From NCBI GenBank assembly GCA_017411235.1, contig JAFPMR010000015.1, positions 1 through 15,961 of the forward strand: a stretch of 15,961 nt of DNA. The letters run 5' to 3'. The notes below the pieces were generated by a model. The model was not told the origin of the DNA. It searched no databases and worked only from the letters and a program-made list of their open reading frames with translations. Shown here piece after piece: positions 8,060 through 14,033 of this stretch. The DNA is from Bacilli bacterium (lineage in GTDB: Bacteria; Bacillota_I; Bacilli_A; RF39; UBA660). A program made the translations under genes and the position numbers. Numbering within the stretch: position 1 is the stretch's first letter; each line of letters opens with the position of its first letter.

Positions 8060-8494
8060 TTATTTTGTATACATTGCAACAGCAGCAGCTCCAGCTCCGC
8101 CTTTTGCAGCGTCGCCTCCGCCTTCTCCGCCACTGAAGATAGAATCCATAGATCCTTGGAATCCTTTGTATAAATCAGTAGCAGTAGCTAACTTAGCATC
8201 TTGTTCATTCATAACTTTGATAAACTCATTATCAAATTTATCTACTAGTTTATTAAATTTGTCGATAATAGGTTGTGTATCACCACCATATGCAGCGTTT
8301 TCATCAGAACTAATCTTAGCTTTAATTTCACTAACTAAACCTTCGAATAGTGCTCTAGCAGCTTCCTTATCTTGCATTGCAACAGTCCATTCAGTAACCA
8401 TTTTTTGGTCATCAATGATTTCTGAAGTACCGCCACCGCCTCCGCCGCCTACGCCAGCGTCAACGTAATCTAATAAAATCTTTTTAATTTCCAT
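8060..8494 (-). CDS. WXG100-like Gly-rich small T7SS protein, 144 aa
   Basis: The N-terminus MEIKKILLDY runs into a heptaglycine tract (residues 16-22), then TSEIIDD. Two helices (about 29-63 and 73-113) surround a YGG turn at 69-71 that sits where W-x-G lies in canonical WXG100 proteins. The C-terminus is Gly/Ala-rich (SGGEGGGDAAKGGAGAAA) and ends MYTK. No signal peptide or membrane segment is seen. I chose the ATG at 8494 because AAAGGA lies about seven bases upstream and because it gives the same MEI(K/R)K start as the 401-aa protein; an in-frame ATG at 8518 falls inside the upstream gene. It starts 13 bases after the 95-aa WXG100 gene, and such adjacent pairs often form heterodimers. It is probably a secreted partner or substrate; this YGG variant is not a family I can name. 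Confidence 0.88.
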   Translation of the reverse strand: MEIKKILLDYVDAGVGGGGGGGTSEIIDDQKMVTEWTVAMQDKEAARALFEGLVSEIKAKISSDENAAYGGDTQPIIDKFNKLVDKFDNEFIKVMNEQDAKLATATDLYKGFQGSMDSIFSGGEGGGDAAKGGAGAAAVAMYTK

Positions 8495-8507
8495 AATAAT
8501 TTCCTTT

Positions 8508-8795
8508 CTACCATTCACTTGTTAAAGTACTTGTTAATTGTGAACTCTTTTGTTGAGCTTCAGAGAACTTACCAGACCATACGTCTAGTTCTTGTTTTAT
8601 TTCTGCAAATGTACCATCTCTAAATGATTCCATCTTTGTTTTAAAAGCAGTATAAACTTCACCTTTCCAGTTATCGCCCATGGCTGTAACAGATGCAATA
8701 ATTGAAGTTACCTTACCTTCAAATTCAGAAGCTTTATCAGCAAAAGTACTTGATAAACCTCCAAGTGCACCAGTATTGTAATTTAATGTAGCCAT
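8508..8795 (-). CDS. WXG100 family protein (EsxA-like), 95 aa
   Basis: Canonical WXG100 protein: 95 residues, a helical hairpin with W43-K44-G45 in the turn (NWKGEVYTAF), no signal peptide, and helix 2 running to the tail LTSTLTSEW. Members dimerise and leave the cell through the EssC-driven T7SS. The start at 8795 is set by a perfect AGGAGG seven bases upstream; the frame stays open 25 codons further to 8870, but that extension has no ribosome site and is unlike the family. It is the first gene of the operon and has its best ribosome site, as expected for the most abundant substrate. It shares a 31-bp identical core with the 101-aa WXG100 gene. The C-terminal Trp followed directly by the stop recurs in the 401- and 79-aa products. 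Confidence 0.95.
   Translation of the reverse strand: MATLNYNTGALGGLSSTFADKASEFEGKVTSIIASVTAMGDNWKGEVYTAFKTKMESFRDGTFAEIKQELDVWSGKFSEAQQKSSQLTSTLTSEW
8639..8669 (-). repeat. 31-bp block identical to 7788-7818
   Basis: Second copy of the identical WXG core segment, here in the 95-aa gene. It indicates a paralogue pair held together by recent duplication, gene conversion or strong constraint. Confidence 0.9.
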
Positions 8796-8882
8796 ACAAA
8801 CACCTCCTATCCTAAATCTTTTGTATAACTCCTTTTTCTCTTTGCTAAGAATATCCACACACCTATGCATATATACTCTTAT

Positions 8883-8917
8883 AAAATAATAATACTATTT
8901 TTTTAAGTCAAGGTCAA
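8883..8917 (-). promoter_or_regulatory. Two overlapping sigma-A promoters of the T7SS operon
   Basis: TTGACC (8912-8917) is followed after 17 bases by TATTAT (8889-8894). Shifted by six bases, TTGACT (8906-8911) is followed after 17 bases by TATTTT (8883-8888). Both point at the 95-aa WXG100 gene, giving a leader of about 80-90 bases. The first pair is the better match. They lie between the thrS terminator and the first T7SS gene, so the operon is transcribed independently of thrS. I see no clear operator. Confidence 0.7.
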
Positions 8918-8950
8918 ACAAAATGCCTACTATTTGTAAAATTTTTATCA

Positions 8951-8982
8951 AAAAAAGACTCACAATTAATGAGTCTTTTTTT
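8951..8982 (-). terminator. Intrinsic terminator of thrS
   Basis: A GACTCA/TGAGTC stem (8957-8975) with a seven-base loop is flanked by A and T tracts, and the U7 run on the minus strand comes right after the stem. The upstream A tract overlaps the thrS stop codon. Its symmetry would let it work in both directions, but no plus-strand gene approaches. Confidence 0.9.
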
Positions 8983-10747
8983 ATTTGTCTAAACGTCTTT
9001 TTTCATCGATGTCTTTTTGTAATTGTTTTACAAATTCATCATAGCTTACAGTAACAGTTTCTTCGCTACCAGCTAATCTATAAGAAATAGTTTTAGCATC
9101 TACTTCTTTTTGACCTAGAATTAACATATAAGGAGTCTTCTTAATAACAGCTTCTCTTAACTTATAACCTAGTTTTTCATTACGAGAATCTAAAGATACT
9201 CTATATCCAGCTGCTTTTAATTTATTATAAACTTCTTCAGCATATTCTAAATGATATTCACTATTAACAGGAATAATTTGAACTTGTACTGGAGCTAACC
9301 AAGCAGGTAGATATCCTTTTGTTTCTTCTAGATAGAATGCTATAGTTCTATCTAATGATCCAAATATAGCTCTATGTAAAACTACTGGAGTTTGTTTAGA
9401 ACCATCTGGTGCAATATAACTTAAATCAAACTTCATTGGTAAACAGAAGTCAATTTGGCAAGTAGATAAAGTAAACGCATTACCTACAGCTGGTTTAACT
9501 TGAACGTCTAATTTAGGTCCATAGAATGCAGCTTCACCAATCTTTTCTTCATACTCTACACCAATATCGTTCATTATTTTTCTTAAAGCATTTTCTGCTT
9601 TATTCCACATTTCATCATCTTGATGATATTTTTTCTTATCTTCAGGATCTCTTAAAGATAATTCAAATTTATAATCTTTAATTCCAAGTTCTTTATAAAC
9701 TTCAAGAATTAATTCAACAACATTTTTAAATTCATCTTCAATTTGATCTGGAGTAACGAAAATATGTGAATCATTTTGGCAGAAAGTTCTAACTCTTTCA
9801 ATACCTTTTAAAGAACCACTAGTTTCAAAACGGCAATCTCTTGCTATTTCAGCAATTCTTAAAGGTAAATCTCTATATGAATGAATTTCATTACTATAAA
9901 TAACCATATGATGAGGACAGTTCATTGGACGAAGAACGAATTCTTCTCCTTCAACTTCCATCTTAGGGAACATAGCATCTTGATAGTGTTCCCAGTGACC
10001 AGAAGTCTTATATAACTCAACATTACCTAATGGTGGAGTTTGAACATGTAAATAACCTCTAGCTAATTCTTTACCTCTAATATAATTTTCTAAAATATTC
10101 CATACAGTAAATCCATTTGGTAAATACATTGGTAATCCTTTACCTACTAAATCAGACATAATGAATATACCTAAATCTTTACCTAATTTACGATGATCTC
10201 TTTCTTTAGCTTCTTCTAATTCTTTTAGATAAGCATTAAGTTCTTCTTCAGTTGGGAAACATACACCATAAACTCTTTGTAGCATCTTATTAGAAGCATC
10301 ACCCTTCCAATAAGCTCCACTAAACTTAACTAGTTTAAAATACTTAAGTTGTTTAGTATTTTCCATATGAGGTCCTCTACATAAATCAGTAAAGTCACCT
10401 TGAGTATACATACTAATAACTTGTTCATTTTCATACATTCTATTAATTAAATCAATCTTATATGGATCATCTTTAAATTGCTCTAAAGCTTCTTTTTTAC
10501 TAATTTCATGTCTAACAATATTCTTAGCATCTTTAGAACATTTCTTCATTTCTCTTTCAATTTTTTCTAAGTCTTCATCAGTTAAAGAAACATCTCCTAA
10601 ATCAATATCATAATAGAATCCTTCTTCAACAACTGGACCTACCCAGAATTTAGCATCTGGATATAAATGTTTAACTGCTTGCGCAAGTAAATGTGCACAA
10701 CTATGATTTAACTTATTTAAATCAGCATCTTCTTTAAAATTTACCAT
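8981..10747 (-). CDS. thrS: Threonyl-tRNA synthetase lacking the TGS domain
   Basis: Cytoplasmic class II synthetase that charges tRNA-Thr. At 588 residues it is about 50-60 shorter than E. coli ThrRS because the N-terminal TGS domain is absent; the protein begins almost directly at the editing domain. Editing residues are present: HSCAH at 15-19 and C123/H127 in DLCRGPH. Catalytic zinc ligands are C277 (MNCPHH), H328 (NDSHIF) and H458 (VLHRAIFGS); C277 and H328 are 51 residues apart, as in E. coli. Motif 2 lies near RDCRFETSGS, and the C-terminal anticodon-binding domain runs from about 483. MNCPHH replaces the usual MNCPGH. The start at 10747 is two bases after the stop of the small upstream gene, whose last codons (AAAGGAAAG) supply the ribosome site. 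A Thr T-box upstream agrees with the assignment. Confidence 0.98.
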   Translation of the reverse strand: MVNFKEDADLNKLNHSCAHLLAQAVKHLYPDAKFWVGPVVEEGFYYDIDLGDVSLTDEDLEKIEREMKKCSKDAKNIVRHEISKKEALEQFKDDPYKIDLINRMYENEQVISMYTQGDFTDLCRGPHMENTKQLKYFKLVKFSGAYWKGDASNKMLQRVYGVCFPTEEELNAYLKELEEAKERDHRKLGKDLGIFIMSDLVGKGLPMYLPNGFTVWNILENYIRGKELARGYLHVQTPPLGNVELYKTSGHWEHYQDAMFPKMEVEGEEFVLRPMNCPHHMVIYSNEIHSYRDLPLRIAEIARDCRFETSGSLKGIERVRTFCQNDSHIFVTPDQIEDEFKNVVELILEVYKELGIKDYKFELSLRDPEDKKKYHQDDEMWNKAENALRKIMNDIGVEYEEKIGEAAFYGPKLDVQVKPAVGNAFTLSTCQIDFCLPMKFDLSYIAPDGSKQTPVVLHRAIFGSLDRTIAFYLEETKGYLPAWLAPVQVQIIPVNSEYHLEYAEEVYNKLKAAGYRVSLDSRNEKLGYKLREAVIKKTPYMLILGQKEVDAKTISYRLAGSEETVTVSYDEFVKQLQKDIDEKRRLDK

Positions 10748-10749
10748 AA

Positions 10750-10935
10750 TTACTTTCCTTTCTTCTTACTCTCTAAATCGTTATATAACAATCTAGCCAT
10801 TTGTTTTTTTACTTCTTTTAGTTCTTCACGAACTTTACTTCTTTCTTCTTCGCTTTTCAACACCTGTAATCGAAAACGAAGTTGAAATAGTCTATTTCTT
10901 AATTCGGTATAACCTGGAACATCTTCATGTTTCAA
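10750..10935 (-). CDS. 61-aa uL29-like small basic helical protein in the thrS operon
   Basis: A highly charged, helical protein with no Trp or Cys. Its core (LFQLRFRLQ, then KVREELKEVKKQMARLL) resembles ribosomal protein uL29, whose usual form has LFNLRFQL followed by a REVRRDIARIKT-type helix. The match to the uL29 signature is only partial (M for the aliphatic residue before Ala, and Q for the acidic/small position). It is probably a uL29 paralogue or an unrelated coiled-coil lookalike. The start is TTG at 10935 with AGGAGG eight bases upstream; the ATG nearer the ribosome site opens only a five-codon frame. It is the first gene after the T-box and overlaps the thrS ribosome site, so it is co-regulated with thrS by uncharged tRNA-Thr. 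The ordinary rpmC gene is expected elsewhere, in the ribosomal protein operon. Confidence 0.7.
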   Translation of the reverse strand: MKHEDVPGYTELRNRLFQLRFRLQVLKSEEERSKVREELKEVKKQMARLLYNDLESKKKGK

Positions 10936-10951
10936 TACTCATTCCTCCTAA

Positions 10952-10991
10952 AAATAAAAAAACCACAAAATTGCAAGGAGCAATTCTGCGG
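10952..10991 (-). terminator. Regulated terminator of the T-box leader
   Basis: A twelve-pair stem (CCGCAGAATTGC against GCAATTTTGTGG, 10963-10991) with a TCCTT loop is followed by a U7-rich run on the minus strand. Its 5' arm contains the ACCGC end of the T-box sequence, so pairing with the antiterminator is mutually exclusive. Confidence 0.9.
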
Positions 10992-11150
10992 TACCATCCT
11001 TTATTTTACTTAATTTAGATAACGGCTTTATTACCGGGTATTATTATACCTCTCAAGAAATAGTAATTATTAAGTCTTCTATTAGTTTCCACCAACCACT
11101 AACTCTCTCAAAGCAAGTTTCTTAATAATCGTGTTTTCTCTCATCGAACT
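10952..11150 (-). promoter_or_regulatory. T-box riboswitch (tRNA-Thr sensing) leader of thrS
   Basis: The minus-strand leader has the T-box signature AAGGATGGTACCGCAG (10986-11001), a distal stem I loop with GGTTGGTGGAAACTAATAG, and a stem I helix GATTATTAAG paired with CTTAATAATT. Directly after that helix comes ACT (11062-11064), a Thr codon placed as the likely specifier. The 3' part folds either as antiterminator or as terminator. Uncharged tRNA-Thr should bind and allow transcription of the uL29-like gene and thrS. The T-box itself is certain; the specifier call rests on my hand fold and on the gene identity. Confidence 0.93.
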
Positions 11151-11156
11151 ACTAAA

Positions 11157-11185
11157 ATAATAAGACTTTAATTGGTTTTTGTCAA
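11157..11185 (-). promoter_or_regulatory. Sigma-A promoter of the T-box/thrS operon
   Basis: Consensus TTGACA (11180-11185), a 17-base spacer and TATTAT (11157-11162) put the start near 11150, just ahead of T-box stem I. The -35 begins 21 bases after the TGA of the HEPN gene, and there is no terminator between them, so readthrough from that gene would also enter the T-box. Confidence 0.88.
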
Positions 11186-11205
11186 TCTTTCCTTGAAAAA
11201 TAGTA

Positions 11206-12894
11206 TCAAGCAGATATTACTCTATACCATTTTTCTTTTCTTTTTGCTTCCTCTTCCTTAACATATAAAAGCATTTCTCTGAATATTTGAGTAATTGCAT
11301 ACCTAAATTCATCTTTATCTAAAGGTAAAGTATTTTTCTTTCTATCGTCTGGATTTTGATTTTCAGCAACAATTTTATACAATTCATCAGCAAAATATGC
11401 CCAAGCATCTATGTCTAGCTCATTAATTCTTCTCAAAATCAAATAAAAATCAAAATTAAATCTACAAACATCTCTATTATCTTTAAAATTATATCCTCGA
11501 TCAAAGCCATTAGATAATTTTAAATCATCATTATTAGAATAAAAATCTTCATATCTATCAACCTGTGATGTTCTAGAATATATATAATCCATGAATTCAT
11601 CATGAGTATTCCTTTTATGTTGAAGAGTACGTCCATTAATATATTCTTTTATAAATTCTATAAAATCACTTAACTGTGTAGTATTTATTCTAATTTCACG
11701 AATTTGTTTACTTTCTTCATATCTGAATACTACATCAAATTCTTTTCTATCATAATTATAATCAAGTTGAATCATATAATTATGCATAATAGCATTTCTT
11801 ATTCTTTGCAACATATTATATCTTCGCGTTCTTACGCTTTCCACTACTTGTTTTTCATAATTAGAAAAACTTCCTTCATCTACCAAAGCATATGTTGTTA
11901 TTCTACAATCAGGAGAATTAAATTGAACTGCATCAAAACCAGCAAATGATATTAAATACATATTATCATTATTAGTAAATTCATTATTATTCTCTTCTGT
12001 CTTTAACTGACCAAAATAATATGATAATTCTCCAAGTATAGATAAAGTACGACTTCTTCTAGCCCTAATTATTCTCTTTAGTGCTTCTTTATTATACTTC
12101 CTTTCTTCTTCAGTAGAAGCTTTATTGTAATTATTAACAATTTGATATTCAAGAGTTCTTTCTCTTAATAACTTTTCAAAATATACTTTAACTGAATCTT
12201 TCGAATTTTGAATACCATGTTCTTTTATAAATCCAAAAAATTTAACAATTTTTTCTGGTGGCAAAGTAATACCATTTAGAGTGTATACCTGCTCTTCCCT
12301 CAATATATCAGTCCAATATTTATAATCTTCATCAGTGTGTATTCTGTCCATTAATATTTTAAAAAATAATAATTCTGTATCAAATGCTATGTTTCTATTT
12401 GGCTCTTCCATTGTTTTAGTTGCAATGTCATCCAAAGAAACAGCATCCCAATTATCAAAAATTCCTGTTTCTGTAAAAGAAGCATAATTTACTCCTTTAG
12501 CTTTACTAAATCTTCTAAGTAAAGTATCCATTACTTCATTAAATTTACTAACTTTTATATACCCTTCTATTCCATTTTCACCATAGTGTTGTCTAAATTC
12601 CATTTTGCCATTTTTGATTGAAAAACTATTGTTGCCATAATTATGACACATATTATTTCTCATGCATCTTAAAAAAGCCATTTTCGTTTTTTTATCATGC
12701 TTACGGCTAGTAAATTTAATTCCATTAACTTGTAAATCACTTAAAATATTTATAACTTCTATTGTTGGAATAGGAAGACTATATGGATAAGGACGTAATC
12801 TTTTTTTGACATCGTCAACACCATCAATGATATCTATTATTTGAATAAAAGCGTACATTTTAGTAGTTAAAATATCATCCATATCCATCACCAT
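11206..12894 (-). CDS. Putative dual-HEPN ribonuclease, 562 aa, family not recognised
   Basis: No full-length family recognised. It contains two HEPN-type R-N-x-x-x-H motifs: R79-N-N-M-C-H84 and R366-N-A-I-M-H371. Each is followed by NY, then a charged beta-like stretch, an Ile-rich strand and an amphipathic helix (about 85-129 and 372-420), so the two halves look like copies of one domain. The middle (160-300) is helical and charged; the C-terminus (480-562) is also helical. HEPN domains with this motif are usually metal-independent RNases, in toxins, abortive-infection proteins, PrrC/RloC and Cas13. I see no signal peptide, membrane span or other nuclease motif. The first ATG (12894) lies only four bases from a TATAAT, so the mRNA may be leaderless, or the ATG at 12888 or 12882 may be used. 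It lies downstream of the ATPase/VWA-like pair behind a strong terminator. RNase function is inferred. Confidence 0.75.
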   Translation of the reverse strand: MVMDMDDILTTKMYAFIQIIDIIDGVDDVKKRLRPYPYSLPIPTIEVINILSDLQVNGIKFTSRKHDKKTKMAFLRCMRNNMCHNYGNNSFSIKNGKMEFRQHYGENGIEGYIKVSKFNEVMDTLLRRFSKAKGVNYASFTETGIFDNWDAVSLDDIATKTMEEPNRNIAFDTELLFFKILMDRIHTDEDYKYWTDILREEQVYTLNGITLPPEKIVKFFGFIKEHGIQNSKDSVKVYFEKLLRERTLEYQIVNNYNKASTEEERKYNKEALKRIIRARRSRTLSILGELSYYFGQLKTEENNNEFTNNDNMYLISFAGFDAVQFNSPDCRITTYALVDEGSFSNYEKQVVESVRTRRYNMLQRIRNAIMHNYMIQLDYNYDRKEFDVVFRYEESKQIREIRINTTQLSDFIEFIKEYINGRTLQHKRNTHDEFMDYIYSRTSQVDRYEDFYSNNDDLKLSNGFDRGYNFKDNRDVCRFNFDFYLILRRINELDIDAWAYFADELYKIVAENQNPDDRKKNTLPLDKDEFRYAITQIFREMLLYVKEEEAKRKEKWYRVISA

Positions 12895-12898
12895 TATA

Positions 12899-12904
12899 AT
12901 TATA
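12899..12904 (-). promoter_or_regulatory. Possible -10 element of the HEPN gene
   Basis: A perfect TATAAT lies just after the upstream terminator and four bases before the first ATG. The region 17 bases further up (CTTTTT) is a poor -35. If used, transcription would begin at or within the first codon, implying leaderless translation or a downstream start. Confidence 0.4.
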
Positions 12905-12908
12905 CCAT

Positions 12909-12954
12909 AAAAAAAGAGTTAAAAAAGACCTACTTAATAGTCTTTCTTAAACTC
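12909..12954 (-). terminator. Strong intrinsic terminator after the VWA-like gene
   Basis: A 14-pair stem with one bulge and one G-U pair (arms about 12940-12954 and 12916-12929) encloses the TAG of the 366-aa gene in its loop region and is followed by U7 on the minus strand. It should separate the ATPase/VWA-like pair from the HEPN gene transcriptionally, apart from readthrough. Confidence 0.88.
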
Positions 12955-14030
12955 TTAATATCTTTTTGGAATTCCTCTTTAGCTCTTTCAACATCTATTT
13001 TATCTTCTAGATTTAAATGCTCTAAAGTTCTAACAAAGTCTGCACCAATATCTTTTCCATTGATTCCCATCTCTCTTGGTTGATCAAAGAAAATATCGTT
13101 TTCATCCATTCTCTTAGCTTTTCTTACAAAGTTTTCACTACAAGTTTGACCATATCCAGAACCCCAGTAATTCTTAACATCTAAAGATTCTAGAACTCTA
13201 AATAATAATCTTCTTAAGAATTCAACGTAACATAATGATTTATATAATGATGCTCTATTAAATGTTTCATCACTATTTTTAATATTTACATCAATATCAA
13301 TTATTTCATCGTCTTCTTTACTAACTTCAAAAGTATTAACTTCAACAATATAACCGGCTTGTTCAAAAGCATTTACTAAAGCTGCTATTATTAATGCTCT
13401 ATTTAATACTTGATCTTTTGTAGTACCCCAATAATAAGATAAAGCAATGTTAACTCTAATGAACTTTGGTGTATAAGTACTTCTAGATATTCGATAACAC
13501 AAAGGATCACCAGCAGCATATGAAGGAATATCTACATAGCCACCTCCAGGAGCTTTAATAATTTCATGCTCCTGTACATACCCCATAGCATCATCACTTA
13601 ATCGATCACTTAGATTTAAGAATTCTCTATAACCACTTCTTGGTGGTTCTTCAAGTTCTTCCAAAGCTTCTTCATATTCAATACCAGCAAAATCGCTATC
13701 ATTTTCAACACTATGCAAAGTTCTAAAGATTTCTCTATTTAATCTAGGTTCACTAGATAAATAAGTATACAAATCATGTAAGCCATTAAACTTGGCACGA
13801 TATCTAGTATAGGTACTATCTCCTACTATAATCTTATCCGGCTCATAAATATTAAATGGAAATTCAATATAATTATGTGGATATTTTGCCATACCTTCAC
13901 CCACCTCTTTTGTTTCTTCTTGCTCCTTTAATAGTTCTTCTTCATCAAAAGGAACGTTATAAAAGAATAATAGTTTTAACTTTCTTTTTATTCTTCTTAA
14001 TAAATATCTTAGTTCTTTTAAATAGTTCAT
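12930..14030 (-). CDS. Phage-type DUF7192/CobT-like protein with degenerate VWA-like core, 366 aa
   Basis: The centre, GGGYVDIPSYAAGDPLCY (162-179), then strand FIRVNIALS (190-198), a helix ending ALVNAFEQAG and strand YIVEVNTFEV, matches the pattern I know from phage DUF7192-type proteins. That layout recalls a von Willebrand A fold whose metal-site DxSxS is lost (ALSYYWG). A C-terminal helical part (300-366) follows. The first 25 residues are basic and amphipathic, and residues 28-46 are acidic. The ATG at 14030 lies three bases after the ATPase stop, so the two are translationally coupled. An internal ATG at 13892 (M47) is preceded by GAGGTG nine bases up and could give a shorter form. AAA+ MoxR/CobS proteins commonly work with VWA partners, so the pair probably forms one remodelling machine. 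Target unknown; the fold call is an inference by eye. Confidence 0.75.
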   Translation of the reverse strand: MNYLKELRYLLRRIKRKLKLLFFYNVPFDEEELLKEQEETKEVGEGMAKYPHNYIEFPFNIYEPDKIIVGDSTYTRYRAKFNGLHDLYTYLSSEPRLNREIFRTLHSVENDSDFAGIEYEEALEELEEPPRSGYREFLNLSDRLSDDAMGYVQEHEIIKAPGGGYVDIPSYAAGDPLCYRISRSTYTPKFIRVNIALSYYWGTTKDQVLNRALIIAALVNAFEQAGYIVEVNTFEVSKEDDEIIDIDVNIKNSDETFNRASLYKSLCYVEFLRRLLFRVLESLDVKNYWGSGYGQTCSENFVRKAKRMDENDIFFDQPREMGINGKDIGADFVRTLEHLNLEDKIDVERAKEEFQKDIKSLRKTIK

Positions 14031-14033
14031 AAA

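Noticed and set aside
8796..8870. 25-residue N-terminal extension of the 95-aa WXG100 protein
   Set aside because: The frame is open, but WXG100 proteins lack such extensions and the perfect AGGAGG sets the start at 8795.
10750..10935. 61-aa protein as a split-off TGS domain of ThrRS
   Set aside because: Its length fits the missing domain, but its sequence is charged helix without the beta-grasp pattern of TGS.
11163..11208. Use of genetic code 4 (TGA as Trp)
   Set aside because: Trp is TGG throughout the genes, and the HEPN gene ends at a TGA that lies just before the thrS promoter.
11206..12894. Calling the HEPN protein Cas13
   Set aside because: It is much shorter than known Cas13 proteins, no CRISPR array or cas gene is visible, and only the two short motifs are shared.
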